Notes: a model not told the origin generated them from the letters alone. Shown: positions 1 to 17,641, numbered from the stretch's first letter. The stretch is 64,000 nt of DNA from Coriolopsis trogii (GCA_020543525.1 JAHYIO010000003.1:1178001-1242000); one strand, 5' to 3'. Made by a program: numbers and translations.

Positions 1-18
1 GCCAGGGACAGGGAGCGG

Positions 19-4418
<4,400 letters not shown>

Positions 4419-4992
4419 TATTTTATCGTAAGACTTGTAAGAGAGGTTTCGAGTCTGAGCTGTGTGCTCAATTGGCTGCCTGTGGACAGCTAACTAGCAT
4501 CAAAATGGTCCAAGGATCCGAATTATCAGTCAAATCCGTGCGGTTACGAGGCGAGTGGCGGATAGGGTGCTGGAGGAGAGGAAGAGAAGAGAGTGGCCGA
4601 AGCAACTTAAAAAGCCAAGTCCAGTAATGCCCCGGTGGCTGTGCACAGACAGGCGCCCCACGCAACTCCCCCCTCAGCTCATGCCCGACATAACGTCACG
4701 GAAACATAGCAACACATTCAGATCTCACGACACATGTGTTCACGGTGCGCATATGCAGAACCATATCTCTATTGCTCAGAGTACAGCAACGTTGGGGACA
4801 ACACAACAGTGAAGAAAGCACATGAGGTGATGAGGCAAGCGCAGAGTGCAAAAACTGCAACAGGGATTAAAAAGATATTGCGGTTCATTTTATTGATGAT
4901 GCAAGTCTAAAGTATGAGGATCCAGCCATGCACCACCGCAGCATACGCCCCACGTCGTCGTTGACCGTCCGCCGTACCTAAAGCCCAAGTGC
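4419..4992. other. intergenic, no gene seen
   Basis: This stretch lies between the 5' end of the SNF2 gene and the 3' end of atp2. It presumably holds the SNF2 promoter and the atp2 3' UTR. I see no convincing reading frame or repeat. Confidence 0.5.
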
Positions 4993-6859
<1,867 letters not shown>

Positions 6860-7378
6860 CGTGGACGACGTGGAGAGTGAAGTTGAAGGTGAGCGGAGGT
6901 GAGAGCCCAAACAGGCGACACGTAGGGGAATAAAGTTCGCCGTTCAAACTCCGCCAGCCCGTTGCCGGCCTGCCCCGACTCTCCCCGCCTGCGCGCACGT
7001 CTTCCGACGCGTGCACTCCGCCCGTCTGCCTCTCGCAAAGCCTCTCGTTCGGATTTGCGCACTCGCAGCTGCGTGCATGCACCGCACACGCACCACACAG
7101 CAAGCCACGCCCACGGAGAGGTCACTTACCAGGCCAGCGCATCGGCCGATATCTTGGCGCCTGCTGCGGGAATCCTGCCACCACGCGGACCCCGGGGACA
7201 GGCGCGCTGCGACACGGACCGGACGGCCAAAAAATTGGCAGAGGGCCCGAGGTGCAGCCACAGCACAGGGCCTCCGTCTGAAAGTTGCAGATAATATGTT
7301 GCTCTCTACCGCAGCGCACGTTCATAAGCCCCTGGCCTCTGCACCCGTCGCTGGCCGTTCTCCCCGCCCCAAGTAGCC
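6860..7378. other. divergent promoter region between atp2 and ade4
   Basis: About 520 bp separate the start of atp2 (-) from the inferred start of ade4 (+). Both promoters and 5' UTRs must lie here. It is GC-rich with several overlapping spurious frames. I see no repeat or conserved gene. Confidence 0.5.
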
Positions 7379-9321
7379 AGTGCGTGCGCATACAGTCACC
7401 TCCCGAGCTGTCCTGACCTCCGAATACAGTGTGCGGAATCCTGGGCCTCCTACTGCATGACCCGACAATCGATGCTGCGGGCGAGATCTGCGAGGGTCTC
7501 TCGCTTCTCCAGCATCGCGGTCAGGATGCTTGCGGGATCGTCACCTGCGGGCCGAAGGGTCGTTTCTACCAATGCAAGGCGAATGGAATGGTCAGAGATG
7601 TCTTCGATGCTTCCTCCGTCTCCCGGCTCATCGGCGGAATGGGTGTCGGCCATGGTGAGCAACCTCGGATGTTGCAGAACATGCATTTTGTGACCCACAG
7701 CATATGCAGTGCGCTATCCGACTGCGGGCAGCTCGAATCATGCAGAGGCACAACCGTTCTATGTCAACTCCCCGTATGGTATCGTGATGGCACATGTAAG
7801 TTCTTAACCGCCCTCTCCATCCTCTACAAGGTGTTCATCACGGAAACAGAATGGCAACCTAATCAACACACACAACCTCCTCCACTTCATGGACGCGGTT
7901 GCGCACAGGCACATCAACACATCCTCAGACTCTGAGCTCCTGCTCAACATCTTTGCAGACAACCTGCAAAAGACGGGCAAGTTCCGTATCAACGAGGAGG
8001 ATATTTTCACCGCCATTGGCGGACTCATGGAGCAGGTCAAGGGCGCGTACGCTTGCGTCGCCATGCTCGCAGGCTTCGGCATCATCGCATTCCGCGACCC
8101 CAACGGCATCCGACCACTCGGAATGGGCTCCCGCAAAGCCCTCGGTGGCGGACCAGGAAAGGACTGGCTGTTCGCGAGCGAGAGCGTCGTCGCGGACGCA
8201 AGCAATTTCACGGACTGGGAGGATGTCAAGCCAGGCGAGGCCGTCATCATTACCCGCAATGGCGTGAGCAGGCGGCAAGTCAGTCAACCCGCGACATTCG
8301 CCCCGGACATCTTCGAATACGTTTACTTTGCACGCCCGGACTCTGTCCTTGACGGCATCAGCGTGTACCGGAGCCGCATGGCAATGGGTGACGCGCTCGC
8401 TGCCGAGGTGGAACGCGTGCTGAAGGAGCACAACCTTACTGTCGACGTTGTGATACCCGTGCCGGACACCTCCCGTGTCGCTGCACTCAACTTGGCGCAG
8501 AAACTGAACCTTCCGTATCGCGAAGGGTTCATCAAGAACCGGTATGTCGGGCGGACATTCATCATGCCTGGCCAGACAATGCGGCGGAAGAACGTGAGGC
8601 GTAAGCTGAACGCAATGGCGCTCGAATTCGCCAACAAGAATGTTCTCATCGTCGATGGTGAGTCTGGTCTCTGCACGCACGTGTCTCCGATTTGCTCACA
8701 GCTTCTGTCTAGACTCAATTGTGCGCGGCACCACCTCAAAAGAGATCGTACAGATGGCCAAGGACGTCGGAGCAAAGAAGGTCATCGTCGCTAGCTGCGC
8801 CCCGCCCATCCGGTAAGCCTTCCCCATCCCATACCACTTCCAACACACACTCACCTATGCGCACGTCCAGACACGTCAACGTCTACGGCATCGACATGCC
8901 TTCCCGCACCGAGCTCGTCGCCTACAACCGGAGCGAGAGCGACATCGCGCACGCCATCGGCGCTGACCTCGTCATCTTCCAGACCCTCCCCGACCTCATC
9001 TCCTCCGTCCGCCAGCTGAACCCGGACATCCCCGCCTTCGACTGCTCCGTCTTCACGGGCGAGTACGTCACCGGCGGCGTCGACGAGGACTACCTCCACT
9101 CGCTCGAGCAGCTCCGCGCGGACAATGTCAAGCAGAACATGGAGCTGGGCGGGCTCGGCACGATGGAGGGCAAGGGCGGGGGCGCTGTCAAGCATGACAG
9201 TGGGTTGGGCATTGGGAATGCGAGGGCGGTGGAGAGCCGCGAGGCTCCGCTGGGGTGCAGTGGCCCGATGAATGGCGCGGACAGTACTGTAGGCTTGCAT
9301 AATTCGTACGCGTTGTCATAA
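7379..9321 (+). CDS. ade4: amidophosphoribosyltransferase (glutamine PRPP amidotransferase)
   Basis: First committed step of purine synthesis: glutamine plus PRPP gives phosphoribosylamine. The N-terminal Ntn glutaminase domain starts (M)CGILGLL, with Cys1 as nucleophile, then [11 protein letters not shown] and [17 protein letters not shown]. The C-terminal phosphoribosyltransferase domain holds [14 protein letters not shown] and the PRPP loop [13 protein letters not shown], then [21 protein letters not shown]. Exons are 7379, 7430-7654, 7710-7795, 7850-8657, 8713-8812 and 8871-9321. Together they give 1,671 nt, or 556 residues, in frame. No genomic ATG precedes the catalytic Cys codon. The best model is a start codon split by a 50-nt intron: A at 7379, TG at 7430-7431. 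There is no propeptide, so Cys1 would be exposed by Met removal. The Gly-rich C-terminal tail (about 60 residues) is variable. Confidence 0.95.
7380..7429 (+). other. intron inferred to split the ade4 start codon
   Basis: The segment starts GTGCGT and ends TACAG, with a CTGAC branch-like motif at 7413-7417, 13 nt before the acceptor. It is 50 nt long, like the other introns of this gene (54-58 nt). Splicing joins A7379 to TG and the catalytic TGC codon, giving AGCCATGTGCGG. Other donors upstream are possible, but any of them must also leave an A immediately before the TG. Confidence 0.7.
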
Positions 9322-9528
9322 CGCACGTAGAGGGTGAGATGCTTGTTGGATTAGAGCTTGGCAGTATAGAAGCAAAATGTACTCTAGGGTGAATGTAACT
9401 ATGTCGTCAGCCTGTGCTAGCGAGATTGACACGACAACCATCTCGTAATCATTCCAAGATATACATGCGTTACAGTCGTACAAGATCAAGGGCAAGCAGT
9501 AGCTCAAGAACAGGGAGAGAACAGTAAC

Positions 9529-11433
9529 TCAAGAACTGCCCCATTTCCAACGTCGATGGGGTGGGGCTGGAGGGAGCACAACGGGTGCGGAGCAGTAAGG
9601 GCACCGACCAGACTTTTCCGTCAGCCACTGATCCACACAATCTTTCTGCGAGCCCGAACGCGAGTGTAAGCACAAGCCCGTCCAAAAACGTAACAAACAA
9701 CGCAACTCACATGATACACATGCCCACAGGTGAGCAACCTCAGTGGTTCAGGAGCCTCCCCACCCGTTCCCTGATCCCCCCCAGCCGGAGACAAAGACTC
9801 GACCTGTATGCGCTCTTCCCGGTTTCTCTCCTCCTCTCCCTCCTTATCCTCCTCTTCGTCGCCCAACACATCTTCCCCGATCCCAGACGTATGGGTACTC
9901 TGCGCCACGCCCCCGCCCCACCCGGGCACCCTCGGGGGCGCCTCAAAGTCGCACATGCACACGATGCACGTCGCCCTGTTCTCCGGCAGGCGCACAAAGG
10001 GATACGGCCCCGGCTCGAACGTACGCTCCCACTCGTCCCGTTCGTCGACCGCGCCTGCGTCGGCCCCCGCGTCGCGCTCGACGTCGTGCGCGCGGCGGCG
10101 CGGACGGAAGAACATGAACCTCCGCCGCGGCTTCTTGGCTGGTGGCGGCTGCGGTGCTGGGGGGTACGAGAGCGCGCGCGGGAAGGTGGTGATGCCCTCT
10201 TCGGCGTCGGGCGGGGGCGGGATGTAGAGCACGAGCGGGATGCGGTCGACGTCTCTGCGCGGGAGCTTGGCGACCTCTGGTTTGGCGAGGCGGCGGCGCA
10301 AGCGGACCCTTTCGACTGTCTGTGAGGGAAGATGTTCATGCTCAGCACGCACGCATGGCGAAAGAACGGGACACGTACCCTCATGACGGCTCTTGTGACG
10401 AAGCAGACGTATGTCAGGACGAGAACGGTGGCCGCGGGGATGACGACGTCGATCGCAGAGACGCGGCAGCGGGGCCCGTGCGTGTACAGGACCAGGATCG
10501 TGCTGAACCACCACGCGATGGAGACGAACGGACTGAGTTTGTAGAGTCTGTCGTTCTTCCGGTCAGCATGCGAGTTGAAGAATACGTTACCATGCTACAT
10601 GGCTTCTCCGGACTCTCGATGAATGGAACTATATGCGGCATGTTCGCGATGGCAGTATCTTCTGAAAGGACTCACAGGATGTGAAACAGACGCGACCCTC
10701 TCGGTGGTGCATTGACTGCGTCCGCGCGTCCTTCGGCAGCTTCTGGAGCTGCCGCGGGAGGAACTGCAGCACCCTGGGGCTCTGGACCGTCGTGCGGTAC
10801 GGCTTGCGGACGCGCGAGCAAGCGCGCTCTTCGTCTACTCGCCAAAGACAGATGTGAGTTGAATCCGGGGCGACAAGATGGCTGAGCACTTACATCCTGC
10901 GCTTTTCGAACAGGATCCACGTATCGAGATAGCACTTGAGAAGAATCCATGCGAGCCATATGAGGTTCCAGGCCCCGATGATGGTACAGGCGGCCAGTTC
11001 GCTCTGCCCTGGCTCTTGTGGCGCAGGGCTCTGACGCACCGCCGCAACGGCAGTGAAAGCAATAATGACGGCGACCTTGGAGGGCGAACGAAGTTCATTG
11101 AGGCTGAGGGCACGGGGCGTAGGCTGGGATACGGCATACCTGGGCTATGCATACTAAGACACCGACGATGTACTGCACCAACTCTCTCCTCTCCCTCCGT
11201 GCCCTCCGGGTGGGACCTGCGTATCCCAGCGTCACCAACGCCTTCCGCCAAAGCCTAGTGGGGAAAGGTATCACTTGAGGAGGCGTAGCATTGTCGTTGT
11301 TCGTGCCGGCGTCCGCTTGAGCTATGTTTGGAGGGGGAACAAGGGGAGGGGCCTCTCGCGGCTCTGCAGCTGGCGTAGGCGGAGGGTTGGCTTCTCTCTG
11401 AACGAGAGGGTCGGGGACGAGTGGTTCGGGCAT
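9529..11433 (-). CDS. four-TM RING-H2 protein, paralog 1 (probable membrane E3 ubiquitin ligase)
   Basis: Multi-exon gene, closely related to the next gene along. The chosen ATG at 11433 (MPEPLVPDP) aligns with the start of paralog 2, but further 5' exons up to about 11600 cannot be excluded. A Pro-rich N-terminus is followed by LGYAGPTRRARRERREL and a hydrophobic stretch (LVQYIVGVLVCIAQ joined to VAVIIAFTAVAAV). Further hydrophobic segments are LAACTIIGAWNLIWLAWILL, FVSIAWWFSTILVLY and VIPAATVLVLTYVCFV. The cytosolic part has RIPLVLYIPPPPD and FVRLPENRATCIVC, then the RING: CIVC, CGHVYH, KDC and CPYC. An intron falls between CGHVYH and KDCVDQW. The Cys2-Cys3 loop is about 76 residues, acidic in the middle, much longer than the classical RING range. 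The product ends RRWKWGSS. The E3 role is inferred from the RING alone. Confidence 0.8.
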
Positions 11434-12143
11434 GGGAGACAAGGGGGGTTGGGAGGGCTACATGAGTGAGAGTCAACTGACAGACTGCATCCAGAAGCAA
11501 ACCCAGATGGGCAGTGGGCTGTACGTGGGCCATGGCTTGTGGCACATCGATAGAACACCAGGAACAGAGCGTCTCTGACCCATACAATGCCGTACTCATT
11601 CATGTTTTTCCAAAAATAGCGGGCCTGTCGTGTATGCAGGGCTGTGCATACGCGCGACTACGACCTACCGTATGTCGTGTCGAACTCGAAATACAAGAAA
11701 GCACAATCGACCTCAGCACACGCTCGCCGCCGCCGCCGCGCCCGGGGACACCGGAGTTTATTGTGAGGAATGGCAGAGAATCATCGGATCCTGATACGTC
11801 AACCATACATGGTTGTTTTAACTGCGGCTGCACCACTTGTCGCTATCATCTTGGGATATAGACAAAGAGATTCGTGGATAGGCTGCGATGAGGGTGAGGG
11901 CGTCCTTAGACGGACAGCGGCGCGACCTTGTGCAATCGAATAAAAGACGACTGAGCCATAGCGTACGACCTGTGGAACGTTGGGTAGACATCAGATCAAT
12001 TCTTCGACGTTGGAAGCGGATTTGCGGACGCCATTACCAGCAGAGACAACATTGATACAGCAGAGACAAGCGAGACAGGCACAAATTGCGAACCAAGACA
12101 GTCCTGACCTGCCACCGCCGACGCAGAACGCAGACAGATACTT
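11434..12143. other. gap between the two RING paralogs
   Basis: Bases 11434-11603 contain a stretch that aligns in frame with the sequence upstream of paralog 2 (both read RDAL then hydrophobic/Cys-rich residues on the minus strand). This may be an extra 5' exon or conserved 5' UTR. The rest (about 11610-12143) should be promoter of paralog 1 and 3' UTR of paralog 2. No other gene is seen. Confidence 0.4.
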
Positions 12144-14043
12144 CTACACTGTTCCCCGACGCCGACCACGCCGACTCTGCGGCGGGCGAGACACCACGAC
12201 CGACTGCTTGCAAAACGGACAGAGCGCTTTCTCCCCCGTGAGCCACCGATCGACGCACCCCTTCTGCATGTCCCACAAACGCAGTATCAGAAGAGATCCA
12301 GTACATGGTGAGGCGAACTCACATGGAAGACATGCCCGCAACTAAGCAGCCTGAGCGGCTCGGGGGCGTCCTTGCTCTCCGAGTCCGCAAGCTGCACAGC
12401 GCGCGCATCCATCAAGACCGGGGACTCGACACGGACTTCTTCAGTCTCCCTCCTCAGCGCGCCCCGCCCCGGGTTCGTGACTTGCGCCATCTCATACGCC
12501 TCCCCCTCGGGGCCGTCGCCGTTCTTGTGCGCGACCCATCCGTTCAGCCTCCTTGGCGCCTCAAAGTCGGAAAGGCAGATACTGCACGTCGCCCTGTTCT
12601 CGGGCAAGCGAACGAACGGGTACGGAGCCGGCTCGAACGTCCGGTCCCAGTCGTCCCCGTCGTCCACTGGGCTCGCCACCGCCGCCTCACGTTCCACGTC
12701 GTACGCGTTGCGGCCGTGGCCCGGGCGGAAGAAGATGAAGCGTCGCTTGTTCAATGTTTGCACCTGTGGCGTCGGGCGGGGCAAGAGCGGGGGATGCGAG
12801 AGGGCGCGAGTGAGGTGCGCAATTGGGCTGGGCGGCACGTCGACGGCGTCGGGCGGGGGCGGGATGTACAGCACGAGCGGAATACGGTTGACCTCCGCCA
12901 GTGACAATTTGTGCTCCAGCTCGCTGGTACGGAGCTGGGCTCTCCTGGTCCGCACCATCTGGCACACAAACAGGATATCGTTCAGCCAGACTTTTACGCT
13001 CGATTTCGGGCGTGGGGGCGTGGAGACTTACGGGTATGACTTTCACAAAAAAGGTTTCCGCGATCACTAGAATGAGGAGGGTATACGTCGCGGCAGAGAC
13101 AACACTCGCAACGGACAGGCATCGTGTGCCGTGCTGGTATATGAAAATAGCTGCGCTGATGATCCAAATGCCGGTAGAGATGGGATCAAGCTTGAACAGA
13201 CTGTACAACATCCATAAGTGACATGCCTCCAGCACAACTGACTGACGACCTTGCTACTAAACGACAAATGAAGGTTGTATACTTACAGTATATGGAAGGT
13301 TTGAAACGTTAGAGGACATATCACGTCCGAAAGGTCTGGAGCGGTCTCATACAGCGACACACTTGTGAGCGCGTCTGGCGCTGGGGACTGCCCTTCGCCG
13401 CGCAAGCGGGCTCGGCGGCTACCGATGACCAGTAAGCGAGAGAGGACCAAACGAAAGCAATGACGACTCACGCTCTCCGCCTGCGATAAAACAACCACGA
13501 CTCAAGGTAGGACTTGACGATGAGTCGCGCGACCCAAACAAGGTTCCACGCGGCCAGGGTCGAGCATGCTGCCAGCTCGGTCTGCCCTGAACTTCGAGGT
13601 TCTGGACTATCGCGCACGGCCGCGACAGCGGTCAAGGCGACGATGATGACGACCTACAAGGAAGGGGGGTGACAGGCGCGTTATGCGGGAGCTTGAGCTT
13701 GAAGCTTGGCGGAGGGGATGCAGACGATTGTTAGCTTATGGCATCAACTCACCTCGCTTAAGGTAACCACCAGGAAGCCCACGAACTGCACTAGCTCCCT
13801 CCGTGCCTCACGAGCATCACCCATTGGGCCTGCATACCCCATCACCTCCAGGAACCTCTGCCGGCGCCTGCTGCCGGATGCAATCGATCGTGGAAGTGCA
13901 GCGTTGCGCGTAGGGTTCAGTTGAGCGATGTGGCCTTCCGGAGAGGTTGGCAAGGGGGGGCCCGACTGTGCCCCCTCCGGGCTAGAAAGCCGGGCTGGTT
14001 CAGGAGCTCGCACGGTAGTATGAGAGCTTATAGGTTCAGCCAT
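12144..14043 (-). CDS. four-TM RING-H2 protein, paralog 2 (probable membrane E3 ubiquitin ligase)
   Basis: Tandem paralog of the preceding gene, on the same strand with the same exon plan. It starts MAEPISSHTTVRAPEP (ATG at 14043). Shared blocks are VMGYAGPMGDAREARREL, VVIIVALTAVAAVRDSPEP, ELAACSTLAAWNLVWVA, SLFKLDPISTGIWIISAAIF, NRIPLVLYIPPPPD and FVRLPENRATCSIC. The RING ligands are CSIC, CGHVFH, KGC and CPFC. As in paralog 1, an intron separates CGHVFH from KGCVDRW. The Cys2-Cys3 loop is about 78 residues and differs in sequence from paralog 1, although its ends (DFEAP and APEPLRLLSCGH) are the same. It ends RRGRRRGTV. A possible upstream exon lies at about 14120-14220. The cellular membrane is unknown, and there is no clear signal peptide. 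Confidence 0.8.
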
Positions 14044-14414
14044 GAGAGACTGAGAGGGGCGAGGACTACATGGAGCATAACGGTCAGTGCACAACTTATA
14101 CCTATGCGCGCGCGAAGGGCGTCCAGCTCATGGCGCATAGCTTGTGGTTCAGCGATCCCATTCAAGCCCAAACACAAGGCCAGAGCGTCTCTTGCAGGCG
14201 TAACGCTGCACAGCCCGTTTTCGACGAACACATTCCAAGTACTTACACCGGTGTATGACGACTGGGCTGTGCACCTGATGTCTGGTTTTCCAAATGGCTC
14301 TCGGATAGGATCCGTGACAGAGCAGCAAGATAGCCTGATGAAGAGTGGACAAAGCAGCAGATGCGATTAGAATGGCGGGCAACAGTAAGTTAGAAGACGT
14401 AAAGTAATTGCAGA

Positions 14415-15330
14415 CTAATCCTCAGAGAGGAATCCGGCGGCTTTCCGTCGGAACTTTGCCTGGTCCCTCAGCCACTGGACGCAAATCTGCTGTCAACATG
14501 GTGCGGCTGTCGAGCAATGTGAATACGCACCTGTCTGTAGTCATGCAAAGAGCCAATCTTCTCCCCTGTATATCATGGTCAGGGTGAGCGATGTCGACTG
14601 TGACTATACATTAGAGCCCTCACCGTAATAATCGGGAACGGGGTTGGTTGCACTTTGTGCGGTGGGGTCCACACGGTTCTTGACTATATGCTGGTGGAAC
14701 TCCTTGTCACGCTTTTCGATGAGTCTCATCAGTCGACGATGAGTCAATCGCCAAATACTTGACCCAATTATGGGGCCGATGAGGTAGCCCATGCCTTTGG
14801 AGACAGAGTGAGCACGGGTCGCATAAGATTGGGATTACTCAGGCTCACCTGCACATCCCAAGGTAGCAGCACCGTAGACGATCATGGGGTCAATGTTCTG
14901 AAACGCAAGGTGAACAGGCGGTCGCAGACGGAAGGAGGCGGGTATACGCACAAAGATGGGTTTCGTGGGGTCCATCTCAAGGCTCCCGAAGTATGAGATT
15001 CCTCCTAAGAAACCTCCGGCAGTCGCGGGGATTGTAACGGCCTGGAAAGTCGACGAACTCAGGATGAGAACGCTGTTCATGCGAAAGCGACAGATAGAGT
15101 GTCATGTGTAATCAAAGGAATGCACGCACCGTCTCCCATCTCCTCTTAAGCTTGCGGATAGCCAAGTACTCTTGCCACGGGAGAGTTTCTGCCGCTTCAG
15201 CTGAAGGCTCAGGTGCCTTGGTCGTTTTGCCGCGGGCAGTCGGTAGACGTGTTCTACATGTAGAGCCAAGTTTTGTTCGAGCTGACTTTGGCACGTTCTG
15301 TGCAAGTGAACGAAGCTGGAGGGTAGACAT
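14415..15330 (-). CDS. pam17: Pam17, presequence-translocase (TIM23) motor subunit
   Basis: Inner-membrane protein that helps organise the import motor of the TIM23 complex. The ATG at 15330 opens an Arg/Lys/Ser mitochondrial presequence (MSTLQLRSLAQNVPKSAR). The conserved core follows: LPWQEYLAIRKLKRRWET, then (after an intron) AVTIPATAGGFLGGISYFG, EMDPTKPIF, NIDPMIVYGAATLGCA, MGYLIGPIIGSSIWRLTHR, RDKEFHQHIVKNRVDPT and [20 protein letters not shown]. It ends QWLRDQAKFRRKAAGFLSED. Two membrane spans are expected, at AVTIPATAGGFLGGISYFG and MIVYGAATLGCAGMGYLIGP. I count six exons. Exon 1 (15130-15330) is in phase 0 and joins GCC after a TTTCCAG acceptor. Length and motifs are normal for the family. 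Confidence 0.93.
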
Positions 15331-15885
15331 GCCGAGGCGCAAGTCCGAGGCCAACGTCAATGACGGAATTCAAGTTGCGTTCGAGTGCGTGTCCTCCCGG
15401 GTGCCTAAGCGCCATTAGCACATCAGGACCCCGGTGCTTCCGGGTACATAGGCGCCTGCTATAGCACGTCCCATTTGGGTTCGATCAAGTGGCCGTCGCC
15501 CGGGTTGGCAGCCATCGCCTCGTTCCTCCTCCGTCTCCACTCGTCTAATCGCCCTCGGCCAATCAGCGCGTGCAACATCGACCTCGGTTGTGCGGGGAAG
15601 GCATCTGGGGTGGCTGCGGCTGGACATGGACAGACCGGACATGCGTTGAGCGGAACGAGGTGCGAATTCGGAGTCATCAGCAACTGCTATAGCGCTAGCA
15701 TTCTCAGGCTATCGGCCTTATATAACATATCGGACGACCGTCGGCATAGATTCCACCTGCTCTATCTCTCCTATCGACTCCCACCACCTCTTTTCCCGTG
15801 CAGTTGTGAGTGCTCTGCTCTAAACCACTGTCTCCTATGTGCTAACTCATCGCGCAGGACGGTCATCGCGGCAGAAAACACCACT

Positions 15886-17082
15886 ATGCCAGCGCACATC
15901 CCCTTGCCCCCGGAGCTCTGCGATCAGACCATAGACTATCTGTGGGATGACTTGGAGAGTCTCCGGGCATGCAGCCTCACCTGCAGAGATTGGCTTCCAA
16001 GCAGTCGCTTCCACCTCTTCCGCAATGTCCGTCTCCGGCACGCCGACGACGTCGCGCGATTCCGTGCTCTCCTGCATTCATCTCCCTCCGTCGCCCACTG
16101 CGTCCGGAAGCTCTCCCTCAGCGCCGACTACGACGGGACGTCCTCGGACGGGAACGCGCGCGAGGACGATGCTTGGGTGAATGGCGCCGCAGAGCTCTTC
16201 CCCATGCTGGATCAGATCACCACCCTCGCCCTTGCCCGGGTGCGCTGGCACGCACTCGACACAGCGACACGGGCTGCGTTTGCTGGGGTCTCAAAGTCGG
16301 TACGCCAGCTATTCCTCTTTGAGGTCTCCTTCGATGCCTCTCGGGACGTGATCGCGTTCCTATCCGCCTTCCCCGCTCTCAGCGATCTGTACTTCCAAGC
16401 CGTCTCCTGGACGCACGACTCTCCCTCCCCAGCCGACGAGCCGGACGCACCGTCTGTTGCACGAGATGATTCGCTAGACATGAGCCGCATGCAGCTCTCC
16501 TACCTCTTCCTCGACCCGAAGTCGTCTCCGACGCTCGTCACAGAATGGCTACTCAACCATCCTGAAGAGCAGCGGCTGCAAACGATCCAGCTCTGCTGGC
16601 GCGAGCTCGAGAATACCAAGGCCGTCGGCGACCTCCTTCAAGCCAGCGGCTCCTCGCTCGAGTCCCTCCAGGTCGAGTTCCCCGCCGGGCTCTCCGAGGA
16701 CGCCGTGATGCAGAACCATCTCAGCCTCGCGCACAACACCGGGCTCCGTGCTCTCCACTTTGGGGGGCTCGACGTCCGCGCGTCCCAGGCGTTCGTCTCG
16801 AACAGGCTCTTCCCCTGGGTCACCGTCATGCTCTCCCAGGTCCGCTCGCGTCGCCTCGAAGAGGTCTCGTTCGCCCTCGAAATCGCCTCCGTCGATGACC
16901 TCCTCGCGCTCGACTGGGCGAGGATGGACGCCGACTTGAGCCGGGAGGAGTTCCACGGGCTGCTGGTCATGTTCTACGTGTCTTGCGACGACGCCGGGAT
17001 AGAGAAGGAGGTTCGTCGCGCCATATCTGAACGCTTGGATGGGTTCCAGAAGAGGGGCAAACTCTGCATCTCATGCATTTGA
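15886..17082 (+). CDS. F-box protein, single exon
   Basis: Open frame of 398 residues starting MPAHIPLPPELCDQTIDYL. The first 45 residues form an F-box: LPPELCDQTIDYLWDDLESLRACSLTCRDW, with the usual Leu-Pro and Trp positions. The rest has repeating Leu-rich segments (VRKLSLSADY, ITTLALARVRWH, LRALHFGGLDVR), consistent with the degenerate leucine-rich-repeat body common in Agaricomycete F-box proteins. Such proteins are thought to bring substrates to an SCF ubiquitin ligase; the substrate here is unknown. In-frame codons continue upstream, but no better start is supported. A GTGAGT..GCGCAG pair at about 15806-15857 suggests a 5' UTR intron. Confidence 0.8.
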   Translation: MPAHIPLPPELCDQTIDYLWDDLESLRACSLTCRDWLPSSRFHLFRNVRLRHADDVARFRALLHSSPSVAHCVRKLSLSADYDGTSSDGNAREDDAWVNGAAELFPMLDQITTLALARVRWHALDTATRAAFAGVSKSVRQLFLFEVSFDASRDVIAFLSAFPALSDLYFQAVSWTHDSPSPADEPDAPSVARDDSLDMSRMQLSYLFLDPKSSPTLVTEWLLNHPEEQRLQTIQLCWRELENTKAVGDLLQASGSSLESLQVEFPAGLSEDAVMQNHLSLAHNTGLRALHFGGLDVRASQAFVSNRLFPWVTVMLSQVRSRRLEEVSFALEIASVDDLLALDWARMDADLSREEFHGLLVMFYVSCDDAGIEKEVRRAISERLDGFQKRGKLCISCI

Positions 17083-17475
17083 TAGACGTCACTATTGGTT
17101 TTCTGGTTTTGGGGCTTTTGCGTTATCTTTATTCTCTTTTGGGCTCTTGTGCTGCTATCTTACTGCGATCTACGTAGACTATATCTCATTGTACATCATC
17201 GGGCTAATGTATTAGGTGCCCTCGGTTGCTCAGGTAACTAATAGAATCTGTTCATGATCACCAAGGACCCAGAGGGAATTCCATATACAGAATTCACGAC
17301 GGCCAAGGCCATCAATTGGGAGGTTGTACTATGTCTCACTGACCCGAAAACGGTTTAGAGTCAAGGAAAAGTATAGCTTCCCAGCAACTTTTCGACACAA
17401 TTCGCCCCCTCCCCGTTGTAAACTTCTTAGACTAGAATGAGGCTTAGCGTACGCGTTCGAAGCGGATGAGTGGCT
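17083..17475. other. gap between the F-box gene and kinase-like copy A
   Basis: This stretch should hold the 3' UTR of the F-box gene (T-rich run from about 17095) and upstream sequence. I see no gene and no clear repeat until the promoter block near 17480. Confidence 0.5.
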
Positions 17476-17480
17476 GTGTC

Positions 17481-17522
17481 GTTGAAGTCCGCATATTCTC
17501 GGGCGCCCGAACGCGTTCGAAT
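17481..17522 (+). promoter_or_regulatory. conserved upstream block of the kinase-like family, copy A
   Basis: A block centred on the palindrome GGGCGCCC (17501-17508), about 135 bp before the ATG of copy A. It reads GAAGTCCGCATATTCTC, then the palindrome, then an acgcgTTCGA-type tail. Related blocks precede all five other copies on the minus strand. This is the clearest non-coding sequence shared by all six genes, so it is a candidate promoter element. No TATA box is obvious between it and the start. Confidence 0.55.
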
Positions 17523-17641
17523 TCGACCTACTCTCTTCCTCGACTGACCTGCCAGCACTGGCCGTCCATTAGTCCCATACAGTCCCTCTACGCGTATTTT
17601 ATCCTCTCTGCGCTTCGCATGAGACCTCACAATCTGAGCTT

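Noticed and set aside
7925..8680. 251-codon minus-strand frame within ade4
   Set aside because: Shadow of the conserved plus-strand coding exon created by GC-rich codon use.
9561..10325. 254-codon plus-strand frame opposite RING paralog 1
   Set aside because: Arg/Pro/Ala-rich shadow of the minus-strand exons, with no domain.
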